Origin: Solenopsis invicta
Taxonomy: Eukaryota; Arthropoda; Insecta; Hymenoptera; Formicidae
Reading direction: 5' to 3'
DNA length: 64,000 nucleotides
NCBI RefSeq assembly: GCF_016802725.1
Contig: NC_052679.1
Coordinates: forward strand, 25,818,237 to 25,882,236
Made by a program: the position numbers and the translations under genes. The notes under the pieces are model-generated. The model made no database searches. It saw only the letters and a list, made by a program, of their open reading frames with translations, and was not told where the DNA came from. Below, in pieces: positions 41,073 to 53,621 of the stretch (the first letter of the stretch is position 1; every line of letters starts with the position of its first letter).

Positions 41073-42239
41073 GCTGAAACTAATTACCGACAGATTACTG
41101 TGCAAATGGCGTGTAAACTTGCGATTCTTCTAAAGAAGCTTGCAGCCTCGAGAACAAAGCTCCGATTATCTCGAGATTGATTTCGAAAACAAATAACTCG
41201 CCGCTTTATTCCGACGTAATGGATAATTTAATTTTGTGAGAGATTAATATGGGATTAACTTTTCAAGGACGTTGAATCATTTGCGCGCGATACTTTGAAA
41301 ACTTAAAAAAAAAGAAGAAAAAAAAAGAAAGAAAGTTGCACGGTATTAGCAAAGGCACGCGACACAGCCCGCTTATTCATTATCGTCGCTCTGGTTTCAG
41401 TTTCCACAGAGATTGATGCATATCGGTGGAATATTATGTATAATCATGAATTTGCGCCAACTGTTTGGTAAGCTCAGCGTTAATAAACGTTATTAGTGAA
41501 AGCTCTATAACTCATGAACTTTTCAAGGTCTAGCTTATAGTATACGCCGGAGTTTAGCTAGACTTAAAAATAATCTTTATTCATATTAAATAGTCTCTAA
41601 ACTAATAGTCCAAAAAGATTCTCCGTACTATTAATTAAGTGTAATTTTTAATTGCAAAACTTATTACAAGGCATTAAAAAACTAGTGAGAATCTATACCG
41701 ATATGAAGTGATACATCATCAAATTAAAAATTAACTCTTCAAAATAATTGTCACGTGAAAAATTGGTCCGTTTTTTAATTATTATTTTTGCATACGATAG
41801 TTACGTATTGCAATTTATATGTTTATTAAACGATATTATATGTATTAACATTCTCACATAACGGAAACGTATTGTAAGATAAGACAATTTACGCGACTAC
41901 GCAGGAAATGCCAACGATGATATTTATGCGTTAGTGCAATGTGGGTCAGCGTAACCTTCAACAAAATTTCCTTGGACAGTAAGACTTCTTGTACGTTTTA
42001 AACGACGAGACGCGCGAATTTAGACTTGTAAGATTACAGTGCAATTGATTGAACGTACGGTATGCCTCTACGTTATGCAAGCTCGCGTAATCAGTCAAAC
42101 GTGTAATCGTCGTTTGTAACAAGTGAAAAGAAGCAAGCTATTCATTATCACACTTTACATCGAAAAATAAGAAAGTAACGCGAATAATACTGCGAAATAA
42201 AATTCATTTTACAATGGTGTAAATGTATCGTTGGCATCG

Positions 42240-42462
42240 AAAATGACAATAAATTATAGTTACTTTTGGCGTCAATTTTATTTAAATAGTAAATTGCAAT
42301 TATTTTTTGTCAGTGTAACATATTGTATGTTAATATTACTAATATTACAGTAATAACAGCTATAAACATGGAGCTCTTACACGTAATTCTTTTAATATTC
42401 AATTATAGACACAAATATCAAAAACTTTTTTTTCTCATTGTGGTTTCGGACAACTATTACCA
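42240..42462. mobile_element. Family B element, partial copy 3
   Basis: The right part shows ACAGTAATAACAGCTATAAA, CATGGAGCTCTTACACG, TATTCAATTATAGACAC and AAATATCAAAAAC, the family's reverse-oriented end, finishing at CTCATTGTGG. The left end is weak. Confidence 0.5.
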
Positions 42463-42724
42463 AAATCGCATTGCTCGAGATTACGTGCGGATAATGATAT
42501 CTCGATCGACGATTGCTTACGTAGTTTCGTAAATGTATAATTTATGTCTTTTATCGCTGCAAGGAAACTCGTATAACTCACAACCCTGCGCAAGCCTGGG
42601 AAACAAGTCTGCGCAGATTTACTAATCGTAACAAGTTGGTTTTACGAATATAATCATTAGAGTCATTGAGAAAAGTACATAGAGAAAAAAGTGGCTATAA
42701 TTGAATTTTTAAATAATTATAGTT

Positions 42725-43326
42725 ACACTGAAAAAAAAGTGTTTGATATTTGTGACTATCATTGCATGGTAAAATTATGGTTAAGAATCTCATTTTTATT
42801 ACTGCCATAACGGTAATTATAATAATCTTATGTTTATTTGTTATAGTTTTGCTAATTAAAACAAAATTTTATTATAAATTATAATCATTTCACATATTAA
42901 TACAGTAAGTCTTAAAATTAAATAAATATTTTAAGTAGTAAATACAATTATAGTGAATATATTTTTTTAACATTTGCAATTACTATTTATGTAGTAGTAA
43001 AACAATTAATAACTGTAATCTACATTAACGACTATAAATATATAGTTGGCTATATATTAACTACAAATATATAGTTAATTACGACTGCTTTTTCTTTTAG
43101 TGTAGGAGCTCCATTTTTATATTTAAATATTAATATTTGGCATTAAATGACTGTAATTTATAATCATTTGCGATGTTAAATATATTTAATTGTTTTTAAA
43201 TTATGGTAATTATAACTATTTTTTGTAATACATTGTCATTATTAACTGTTATAGCAGTAATAACCATAATTATTTTAACATTTAATTATAGTCACAAATA
43301 TCAAATATTTCTATTTCTCTTAGTAT
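42725..43326. mobile_element. Family B element, composite or nested copy 4
   Basis: The left end ACACTGAAAAAAAAGTGTTTG, ATATTTGTGACTATCATTGC mirrors the right end TTTAATTATAGTCACAAATAT, CTATTTCTCTTAGTATAG. A second internal end (TTTTAGTGTAGGAGCTCC at about 43097-43114) shows that one copy lies in or next to another. Confidence 0.55.
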
Positions 43327-43564
43327 AGATACATCATGAGAGCATCTTTTAACAATTGTATTCTCATGGTCTTTACAATGTTATCATTAATCGATGCATT
43401 TTACTCGTGCTGTGCGTCAAATTGTCAAACAGCCGAACGCAGAAAATGATTTTCTCAAATTACTTACGTTATGTCTGATTAAAACAGCGAGAGTTAATTC
43501 GCACCACAGCACAGCAAAAGCGGATACTCTCTCGACGATAATCGTCGATAGCCAAACTGCGTTT

Positions 43565-43661
43565 GCGTGTGTGTGCGTGTGCGTGTGCGTGTGCGTGTGC
43601 GTGTGTGTGTGTGGGTGGGTGGGTGCGCGCGCGCGCGCGCGTGTGTGTGTGTGTGTCAAGT
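43565..43661. repeat. Compound (TGCG)n, (GT)n, (GC)n repeat
   Basis: TGCGTG units pass into GT, GGGT, GC and GT again. Confidence 0.95.
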
Positions 43662-43800
43662 ATCAGCGAGATAGTTGATTCTCGTAACGGCGTTGGAATC
43701 GCGGTAACGCGAGAAATTACGGCGATAGCCTGATTAGAGAGAAGATTCGGGCAGATCGCGAGATGAAGCGAATGCGTTCTCGATACGTACCGGCGATACG

Positions 43801-43917
43801 TCACGAGACCGCGAGCGGTATGCCGTGCCGGTCCAATAGCCGGTTGTGCGTGTCGTGCAATTCCCAGTCCTCCCCCTTAATCCGCGGCTTAAGAAGGTTC
43901 TGGATCCAGATGCACAT
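43801..43917 (-). CDS. Candidate small ORF of 38 codons in the GC island (uORF or alternative first exon)
   Basis: ATG at 43917-43915, TGA at 43803-43801. The open frame runs about 15 codons further upstream (DAEVCEISEPA before the Met). Codons are strongly G/C-ending and the peptide (MCIWIQNLLKPRIKGEDW, then ELHDTHNRLLDRHGIPLAVS) has an ordinary protein composition, unlike the Arg/Ala-rich frames around it. A good donor, CCG|GTACGT, follows the stop by about 12 bases. A weaker GTGACG overlaps the stop and would join in frame (TC plus C) to the exon starting at 41073, extending the GLYAT-like N-terminus. The family is not recognised. Confidence 0.4.
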   Translation of the reverse strand: MCIWIQNLLKPRIKGEDWELHDTHNRLLDRHGIPLAVS

Positions 43918-44325
43918 CGCAGGCTCGGATATCTCGCACACCTCGGCGTCGGGCCGGCCGCGTCGCCGCCGTCGCCGCCACCGTCACGTCTTGGACTGAT
44001 CTTTCGCCGCCGCCACCGGCACCGGTCATACGCGGTCTCACACGTATATCGTCACGTATCTCGAGCGTAAATTCGCGTGCGTGTACGCGGCGCTTCTTAA
44101 TCGATTTACCTGAACGACGAGCGGCAGCCTGTCGTTTACGTCCGAGCACGCCGCCCGCGCCGTGTGCAGGAGGATCCGTCTCTCCGCGCGAGGAGAGCGA
44201 CGGCGACGTCTCGCACCCGGGATCGGTTGATTGATTCGCACCACTGCTCCGATTGATCGCGCGCGCGAGATTTCGGTGGGGACCGCCGCCGCGACGGTGT
44301 TGCGAAGCGGAGCCTGACCACCGCC

Positions 44326-44370
44326 ACCGCTGTCGCCGCCGCCGCCGCCGCCGCCGCCTCCACCACCACC

Positions 44371-44426
<56 letters not shown>

Positions 44427-44433
44427 CGCCGCC
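44326..44433. repeat. (CCG)n with CCA interruptions
   Basis: Over 100 bases of CCG triplets with a short CCACCACCACCACCG segment near 44356. It lies in the presumed 5' leader of the GLYAT-like gene. Confidence 0.9.
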
Positions 44434-46631
44434 GAGGGTGAGAATGGTTGGTCGCGGGCGGCTGTTGTCAAGAGGGTAGTTTTAACGCTCCGGGAGAGGC
44501 ATCCACCGCCCTCACCGCCCCTTGAACCCGCACTGGCGCCCCTCAGGGTGCACCGTCGCCGTCGCCGTCGTCGTCGCCCTCCGAGCCGTTGCACACCGAG
44601 TGCCGCGATCGCCCTCCCTCCCCGACGACGACGGCGCGCAGGCGTTATTGAGCGTCGTGACGCCGCGCTGCGCGCCGCCAGTGCCGCGATTCAAATCGCC
44701 AGCGCCCTTGAAGCCCTTGGAGCAGCCCTTCCAAGCTCTTTGCTCGCTCGCAGGGCCGTAATGGCTCGTGATGGCCCGTGATGGCCGTGACGTTGTATTT
44801 CGCTATCCGAGACAGCTGGGTCTCTCTCTCTCTCTCTCTCTCTCATTTTCGCTCTAGGGAAAGCGGACGTCGCGTCACGTCGCGCGACGAGAACGATCCA
44901 GCGATTGTGCGACGCGTAAGGTAGACTAAAGCAGTTTGTGATTGCAGGTACGAAGGTGATACGAGAGATCGTTGAAAGCGGCACGCACACACGAGTACCA
45001 AGTTCACGTCTACGGATGACAGAATTTACGAACCCTACACTTTCTCCCTCCTCACTATCACTCCGTACTATAAATAGTATAAATATACGCGCGAGTGCCG
45101 CGAGTATTGGATGACAAATGAGAATCGTGGTTTAAATACGTAATTAATCATAATACGATACGTTAAGACAGTTTGTATAGTTTTAATTTACTCTTCTTCA
45201 ACGATCGTGTACACAGGTGTTATTGCGATGACAATTATATGAGAGGGGGCCCCAGCATAATCTTTGGCACCCCAATACGGCATGCTTGCTTCCTTTGTTG
45301 CGCAGAACTACAGAGTCTCCGCATTGCCTCTACCCCCAAAACCGTTGCAGCAGAAGCCAGGCAGAAACCCTTGCGGATACAGCTGTCGCATAGATGTCAT
45401 TAATTTATTAAAAATTGCAATGGGCGTGTGGCTTCGAATCTATATTTTTAAAACTGTTGATATCGTTTTCTTACTATGAAGAAAGAAAATTTTATCCGTC
45501 AATGGATATTTTACGATCAATTGAATTGGTCATTTGAAAAACAGCACAAGTAAACAAAATCTTAGGTTTGAAGGATTGAAAAAAACTGTCTAATTTTTTT
45601 AACTGTAGCATTAAAAAGTAATAAAAAAGTCTGTCTCATTATCTTGTACGTTACACGAATGAAACTTATTATCGCGTGAATATTTTTATTAAGAGATTTA
45701 AGCTTGTTAGTATTAAACGATTAAATGGAACATTTCAGCGTATGCTCTTTGTAGATAGGGTATTTTATATTTCATAACTCACTGCGTGACTCTTGGATTT
45801 TTTTTAAGAATGTATCCATACTTTATCTCAAAGAGCTATTGGAAATGTGTTTTAATATATGTATATCTATACATTTTATATGTATAAAAATGAATACTAA
45901 AACTAATTTTTGAAAGGAGCTTTTTACCCTTAAGTACCAATTGTATACTAAAAATTTTGATTAGAATTCGAATTACAAGGAAAAAAACGTATCAAGAAGT
46001 ATACATGCTTCTCGAAAAATAATTGTTGTATATAATTACTTTTAAAAATTAAAATTCAAGTAGTAGTATTTTTAATTAAAACAAAATTAAAATAAAAGTT
46101 TTTTATGTTAAATACTCATTTTTGATGTGGGTTAAAACAAAAAGCAACTACCACTTAGGTTAAAACAGAATTATTCTCTTGAGAATATTTGATCAAATTT
46201 AAGTTTTTTAATTAGTGAATTGAAGAGCTTTTTCAATTAGTTGTTATATCAATAATTAGATTTGTTAAAAATTTTACTAAAATTTAATAAGTTAACACAA
46301 GATTATAATTTTTATATTATCATACGCGATTTCTTAAATCGACGTACGAAAATCAACGTACTCGTATCTCTCTTGAGGTGGACTTTTATGACTGAAAATC
46401 GTCCTCTTCATTTGACACGCTCTATAATGATTCATGACTATCTTAGTAAAGATTTGTGTACTTTCAATGTTTTGTCATTGCCTTTTGTGTGAAATGAGAG
46501 AGATGGTGATCAATTAAAAATTTGATATGTTCTAGGTAGATTTAAATGTGGAAAGAATGTCATCCGCGCAACTCACACATGGCATCACGAGCATCACATG
46601 AAAATTATAGACTTTCGAATTTTATATCAGC

Positions 46632-46675
46632 TTTATGTAAAATCGCTTTATGTAAAATCGCTTTATGTTAAATCG
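46632..46675. repeat. 15-bp tandem repeat, three copies
   Basis: TTTATGTAAAATCGC three times, the last with one change. Confidence 0.9.
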
Positions 46676-49377
46676 AACTTTGCTTATTATTACAAATTTC
46701 ACTCACTCGAGTAAAAAACAGTATTTATTCTTTTTACATACATTTTCTGGTCCCAGAATCTATTACAGAAACGATGGAAATAGTTTATGATACGATTTTA
46801 AACATATATATAGAGTCCACGAGATTCCGCTCTACTTCGTTCTTGATTTTGTCAACGATTTTCATTGGCATTTATCGCGATGGTAAACATGCTTGGTTGG
46901 CGTTCACTGCGCATCGCGGGATGCGATCCACCCTCGCGCTCGCGTCCCTCCTCGTCCCGAGACGACGCGGCGACGCCGCACTGTCATCGGCGTCGCGACG
47001 CAGGGTGGTAAGGCACACACAGCCTCCTGTCCTTTTCCAGATCGATCCGTCTGGCCGACAGGCAAAATCGCTAGAAAATCTTCGAGGCTAAGGTCTGCTA
47101 TGTCAAAGAGCAACGGCACGTCCAACGTCGCTCGTTATGCCAAACTACCGAGGATCCATATTCGGTATGAATAGCTTGATACGCCATTAATTATTAGCGA
47201 TTATTAGTGTGTGCGCTCTAATCTGCGAAGGGGGCGGGGGGTTTGCTTGTCTGTCATTATTCGAATGATAACTAATTCCCCCATGTGCTGGATATTTTTG
47301 CAGCACGCATGTCCAAATTCGGGACGTGATGCTGTCCGAGTTCTTTGTGACTTTAACTCTCTCAAGTGTTACATTTTTCTTACATTGACTCTACTCTGAG
47401 TGAAAATTTACGACTTACCCCAAATTACTTAAAAAATTGACAACTTCTTTAGCATTAAAACATTTTAAATATCTTTTTTCACTTTGTAGTTTACAAGAAA
47501 AACTAAATTAACACTTTAATGTGAACAATGTCCTATTGTTATTCTAGGCAATCAACATCTTAATAACGGAAACTGTACTAAAGTTAAATTAGCACTTTGG
47601 TGGAAATTCTTCTTCAACAATTCTCCATTCCAGAGTTATTACATGATCAACTGATATTTACAATTGATCGGCTGTTTTGCTTTTTTGCGAGTGAGACTGT
47701 AAAGTTCTATGTTACAATTAGATCGATCGTGCAATGTATTTTCGGGTACATTGAAGAAGATATCTCGAATCAATAGTATAGATACAATTAAGATATTTGG
47801 TTTTTCCTCAATACTCATATTAACTTGCGGTTTACGGTCGCAGGATAATGAAACAATTATTTTAGTGCACTTTATCATATTCATATGCAAAAATTAATTT
47901 ATTTCTATTGAAAGAAAAGATTTCTATTAACTTCTATACAATCGTAATACAATATGGTTGTAGGGAGATAAAGGGACATTAAGAGATGGTAAAAATAAAA
48001 GCAGAGGATAATTGAAATGCGAGACACTAGAAATTCCATAATATGTATGCAAAAACATTAAATTCAACGTTAAATCTGAAAACTGCATTGCCCGATCAAA
48101 TTATTTGATGTTCTTATTAAGAAAATTTCTTCATCTAAACAGTAAACTTTATCAAATTAGCACATTTTATATATCTCAACTCAAATGGTTTATTGAAATT
48201 TTTGTGTTAATTTAACACAAGATGAATATTGTTAGAAAGCAGACCAAATATTATGTAAAAAATTAACACACAAATATAATACAATTTGTTTCCAAATTGT
48301 AGAAGTATATTTCAGTAATATTAACATTTATAACATTTTTAATTGATACATATACTTAGTTTTTTCATTTATTTTAGAATTTATGTTGTGAAATTATTAT
48401 TATTATTTTTATTACTCGTTCACTTTTATTAAGTGTGTTATTTTAACCCTAAGAATACTGAACATCAATTTGATACAAAACATTCAAATAATACATTCAC
48501 ATTATGTTAAATATTATTAAATTTAAATTACACTCGAATATCTTTGGGAGTTTTAATGTTTTAACGTAAATAAAAAATGTTTTTTTATTATGTGGAGCAG
48601 CAAAAAATACTAAAACTTCGTGAATTTTTTGAATAAACAGTAAGGTTTTCACAACTGATTTTTTTTGAGGAATTATTTTATGACATTTTAACAATATTTC
48701 AATAATTTTTGGAAAAACTTTTAATTTGTGAAATTAATATTATAATAATATTTATGATAAAATAACGTTAATAAAACGCAAAAAGAATTGCATTGAATAA
48801 TAACCATACAATTGTACTTTGTTCGGTTGTCTGAAACAAATAAACATTGTATTTATTCTCCATATGAATGTAACTATTATTTGAACTAGAGTAGCTATCA
48901 GAAATACAAAACTAATAAAATGGCAGCTCATTAAAAAAACATTGCATTAAAAATTTTTTTAATTTGTAAAACGGAACGTCCATAACAACATATTTTTAAC
49001 GAATCAAATTGATTCAGACATATCCAATGTTCATTTCCTTGAAATGAACATTCCTGTTGTCTTTTTGGATATGTATGTTGCGATTGCGAGCCTTTCTGAT
49101 TCATTTTCGAAGAATTTTCGTATTCACTGCTCAAAATATGAAAGCGCGTTCTGCTCGATTAAGATTGGCTGGATAAGTTTAACGATTAGAAAAAGCTAAT
49201 GTAAATTCCAGTTTTTATTTTCTAAAAAAAAAAAAAAAAAGAAAAACAAAGTTTTCTAGTTTAAATAAAACATTAAAATTTAGTAAAATTTTTATATCTC
49301 TTTTTAATGTTCTAACTGACAATGAATCTAAAGCAATAAAAGTATCACTTAATATACAACCCATACACTACAAAATA

Positions 49378-49450
49378 TTTTTTAAATATTTAAAAAATAT
49401 TTTAAATATTTAAAAAATATTTTAAATATTTAAAAAATATTTTATATAAT
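49378..49450. repeat. Tandem repeat of about 21 bp with self-complementary unit
   Basis: Three to four copies of AAATATTTAAAAAATATTTT; each unit is itself nearly palindromic. Confidence 0.85.
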
Positions 49451-49621
49451 GATTTAAATATTTGTATGTCCGTTAATACTGTCAAAAAAATATTTTCAGA
49501 AATATTCTGGCAATCATTAGCAGAAACCTTTTCAAAATATTGTTGAAACCTTTTTAAAATATTTCTCATGATATTTTTTGGAAATATTTTATAATATTGT
49601 GTGCTATATTGGAAGCTCGTT

Positions 49622-49625
<4 letters not shown>

Positions 49626-49684
<59 letters not shown>
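49626..49684. repeat. (TA)n microsatellite
   Basis: About 29 TA units upstream of TMEM230. Confidence 0.95.
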
Positions 49685-49687
<3 letters not shown>

Positions 49688-51019
49688 TATATTCTTGTCT
49701 AATTTTAATTAATTGCACTTTTTCGATTATAGATAGCAGCAATGAACATCAAACATGACAACGCCATCTTCGAACGACTCAACGAACTATACTTATCTCT
49801 TATGTGTTATTTTTGTTGTTGGACGACACAGTGACATATTACTATCGAATACTATAAGTTTGACGTAACGTTGCGGCGACGTGCTACCTATACATTCATT
49901 TTATGAAAAGCTGTCTTTAACGTCTGAATATGAGCACCGCGAAATAATTTTCTGGTATACATTTACATGTATATATAGAAATGTGATTCTTATCTATCCA
50001 ATATATGCACAAGCAAGCAAATCTTCGACACTTGCGACGCAGAACCAAAGAGAGAGAGAGAGAGAGAGAGAGAAAAAGAAAGAAAAAAAAAGAAAGAAAT
50101 CAAACGATTTGTTGTTTTATGTTTGAATAGTGCGACATGGTGCGACATTTAACTGTATATATAATTCCTATACTAACAAGTATACCGTTGATACTTGCAC
50201 GATCAAAGATCAGATTTGTGACTAGGTGACTGCATCTTATTGAATAATGTTTCCGTTTAATACTTCACATCACACTGAGGTTGACTCTTTTGAGTTAAGT
50301 TCTACATGCGATGGAAAGAAAAATCTTTCGTTTCTCAGTTTTGGACCTGTTAAAATCGATATGATATAAATGTTTAAGTAATTAATTTAATATGCACGTA
50401 GAATTGACATTTGGAATGCTGAACCTCCTTTGAGTGATATAATTAGTTTATTGAATAAAGCACAATGGTTTAGTGCACAAACTGTCATTTAACTTTGTAA
50501 AACACACTCTATATACTGTACAAAAACCAAGCTAATTCTAAATGTAAATAAAAATTCAAATTTTTTCAGAAAGCTGTTGTATTTTTTCACATATTTTTTT
50601 TTATATTTGACACAATACTGATATGTTGGACTGATAAAATTATTAAAGTTAGATTATTAAATAAACTATATGTCAAAATGGTAGTGGTTTCGAAACAGTA
50701 TTTGAAATTTTTGGAAGAAACTTCTTTTAACACCCTATGTCATTGAAATTAAGTCGTTTCAGATATGAGGCAAGTTTTGTAATCTATTGATTGATGAATT
50801 GCCCATAGTCGCACGAAAAGTTTTTGTCTTGCCATAATATAAGGGATTACCTCTTAAAATCTTTTAGGTTATCCTATAAAGCTGTATACTTATGTATTGG
50901 TTAAAAGTTTCAAGTTTCATTAAATTTCTTAGTAATAAGAGAAACATATTTATATTTACAACATATAAAAGAAATGTTATGCAATATTTTGTTTTACAGA
51001 CTATATCCATAAAGCGAGT

Positions 51020-52174
51020 ATGTGCAGAAAAAAAGTTCGAAGTGACAGACAATTTGACAACGTGGATTATACACAACTTACAGAAACCGATAATGGTTTC
51101 TTCGATTCCCAAGTGAGTTAAACAATATAGTAACTCAGTATTTATTATAAAGTATACTTTATTTACATTATTACTATACTTAAAAATTTATTATATTTTA
51201 TTTCAAATTAATTAAAAAACTATTTTAAAAAATATATATATGTATTTCATGTGAGCAATAAAAAAATATTAAATTTTAAGTTTGTAAGCCCACCAGTGAA
51301 GATACCATGGAAGGCTATTACCTTAGCTGCTCTCCTATTTGTTGGAGGGACCATCATGCTCATTATGGGAAGCCTGATTGTGAGTGGACACATTGATTCA
51401 AAAGTAAGATTTATATTACTATGTTGGGTAGATTGTGTACAATTACAATTGTGTTGTGATAAATAATAATTTTAAAAAGATTCCACAGTCTTTTCATATA
51501 ATATGAAAACTTGGTAAAATTTTGAGAATAAGTTTATAATTATTATATAGCTATTTCTGAATTTTTCAAAAATTTTTCACTGTATAATTTTCTTGAAATA
51601 ATTTTTTAAAATATCATCGAGTCTGATGAGAAGAAGAGTTTTTAAGTAATTTAATCGTAAACAAACTATAACAATTCTTTCTAAATTTTGTTTACTGTTT
51701 ATTATTTTGAAGATAATGTCAAAAATTCTTTTGTTAAACCTTATGTCCATGATGCTAGAAATTGATCCGAGATCGCAAAGAATAAATTGGCCAATCGTAT
51801 TTCTGTTATCTGACTAATGCGATTGGTCCATTCTTTCTATTTGAAATCTTGGACTGATTTTTAGTATCGTGGCACAAGACTTTAAAAAATATTTGCGAAT
51901 GAAAAATTATTCTCTTCTACTTTTTTTTAAGATGGAGAATCTTTTTAAAAGTATGAAAATGTACGATATTAACCGATTATTTTCATACCTATCAAAATTA
52001 CATATCGTTAAAATAAAAATCATATTTATATTACAGTATTCAGATCGGATGTGGCCAGTGATAATTTTAGGGGCCTTGATGTTCATACCGGGGGCTTATC
52101 ACATGAGGGTGGCTATCTTGGCGTATCAAAAAGTACCTGGTTATTCATTTGACGATATACCTGAGTTTGATTAG
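51020..52174 (+). CDS. TMEM230: Transmembrane protein 230, 3 exons
   Basis: Exons 51020-51112 (31 codons), 51281-51403 (41 codons) and 52037-52174 (45 codons plus stop TAG), all phase 0, with donors GTGAGT and GTAAGA and acceptors TTTTAAG and ATTACAG. The 117-residue product matches the vertebrate family length (about 120). The N-terminus has the conserved YTQLTETDNGFFDSQF stretch, followed by PPVKIPWKAI and the first membrane helix (about 43-65). A short polar loop (HIDSKYSDRM) leads to the second helix (about 77-100), and the protein ends in GYSFDDIPEFD, the family C-terminal signature. In vertebrates TMEM230 is a two-pass protein of secretory, recycling and synaptic vesicles. The ATG lies 20 bases inside an exon that begins after GTTTTACAG at 50999, so at least one non-coding exon lies upstream and was not located. 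The gene converges on the TOPAZ1-like gene. Confidence 0.93.
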
Positions 52175-52630
52175 GATTTATGCAAATGTGCTGTACTTAT
52201 CAATTTGAAAAATTAATTTATTAATGAGAAATCTTTTGTTATACACAGTAGATTAAGTTACATAAAAACAGAACATGTGGAAATATACAGGGTATCTGAT
52301 AATTATCGACACAATGCTCGTAGGTAGATAGAGTGGACTAAACTGAACATAAAAGTCTTTTGTTATCTTGTAATTTTCGTAATAATTAACGAGAAATCAA
52401 TTCACAAAGACTTACGAATCAATGTGTCCGTATGATTTTGCGAAAAGATATTGTCTGATGTTTATGAATATAGGCGAGCAGCAAAAGGAGCACTCTGTAA
52501 ACAATGTGTCCTCGTGAATAGCATTGTTATTTATAAAGCCAAGAAATTGTAAATATTGGGTTATCTCTTGTCGACAAATCACGTGGATGCACGCTTATTC
52601 GTAGATGTTTATAAATTAAATTTCTCATTA

Positions 52631-52787
52631 GGCGATTTTTGGCGATCGTCTGGTATATGTACCAAGGTTATTATTGGTAGGGGTGGAGCTTGGTAGGTGG
52701 AGTCATTCTGGTACCTTGAACATTAGAATGTTCTGGTATACTTTGGTATACCTTGGTACATATATCAGACGATCGCCAAAAATCGCC
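52631..52787. mobile_element. 157-bp MITE with long near-perfect terminal inverted repeats
   Basis: The element starts GGCGATTTTTGGCGATCG and ends in the exact complement. The inverted match continues about 38 bases to ACCAAGG with one mismatch (TGGTATATG versus TGATATATG). Both flanks are TA (52629-52630 and 52788-52789), consistent with a Tc1/mariner-type TA target duplication. The core is GGTAC-rich and non-coding. It lies between the convergent 3' ends of TMEM230 and the TOPAZ1-like gene, 457 bases after the TMEM230 stop, so it may sit in a 3'UTR. Confidence 0.88.
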
Positions 52788-53621
52788 TATTATTGCGGAA
52801 ATCATGGTATAGAAAATGGCGCAAAAACTTTTTTGTTCTTAATTTAGTTCACTCTATGTATCAACCTATTAATATTATATTAATACTTATCAGATAATCT
52901 GTGTTCTTTTTTTCGTGTTGATATTTTGTATAAAATAGCGAAACAAAACACATTTATAACTACTTGTGATTATTACCACTGTGTTCTTTTATGCATAAAA
53001 TATCTTCTTTGTATGTACACAAATGTCAAGAAACTATAATGCAACAGTCGATTATCAAAAATGATAAAAATAATTTTAAAATAAATTTGTCTGCATATAA
53101 TTATAAAATATAAAAAGGTGTAATTTGAAATGTAGTATTTATTACGGAATTTTGAAATTATATGTTTACGTTCGTATTATTTTATCAAACCTGTTAAATA
53201 TAGACTAACGTAAATTATGTGTGTACAAATATTCTTAACTTTATTTACTCGTATCTTTGTTTATTACGTATAATTTTATACATGTACAAAGTAAATAGAT
53301 AATCATAAGTTTAGATAAAAATTTTTTTATGTATAAAATTACATGTGATATATTTATGTCTTTACACGATAAAATGATTAACAAAGTTACAAAAAATGTC
53401 TGTAATATAAAAAAATAATAAAAATTAATAAACAAAATTGTGTTTTTACAACAGTTTAAACTCGTATTTTAAGAAATAATGTAAAAGATTTTCAATAAAA
53501 ATATATGGCATAAAATAACATTTTTCTTCAGTTTTTCAATAGAATTGTATCTCACTTTTCAGTACTGTCTTTCTTTTTAAATTTTCACTCAAAGTATTGG
53601 TTATTACCCATACAGCACTCT

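Larger units (their letters stand above)
43780..44900 (-). promoter_or_regulatory. GC/CpG-rich island, probable 5' leader and start region of the GLYAT-like gene
   Basis: This block is far more GC- and CpG-rich than its surroundings, contains a long CCG/CCA run and CCGTCG repeats, and lies upstream of the first coding exon of the minus-strand GLYAT-like gene, which itself starts right after a splice acceptor. Long open frames here (for example 44136-44594, poly-Ala/Arg) are products of the trinucleotide repeat. The exact start site cannot be read from the sequence. Confidence 0.45.
44901..50999. other. Non-coding region between the GLYAT-like island and TMEM230
   Basis: Mostly AT-rich. Two GC-richer islets (45230-45400 and 46890-47170) have open frames but no linked exons. 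The 5' non-coding exon(s) and promoter of TMEM230 must lie in the right part, perhaps near the mixed-GC stretch at 49730-49920; this is a guess from position. Confidence 0.45.

Noticed and set aside
44136..44594. 152-codon poly-Ala/Arg frame on minus
   Set aside because: Caused by the (CCG)n run; probably 5' leader.
50892..51116. Plus frame of 74 codons over TMEM230 exon 1
   Set aside because: Wrong phase; the frame beginning MCRKKVRSD gives the conserved TMEM230 N-terminus.
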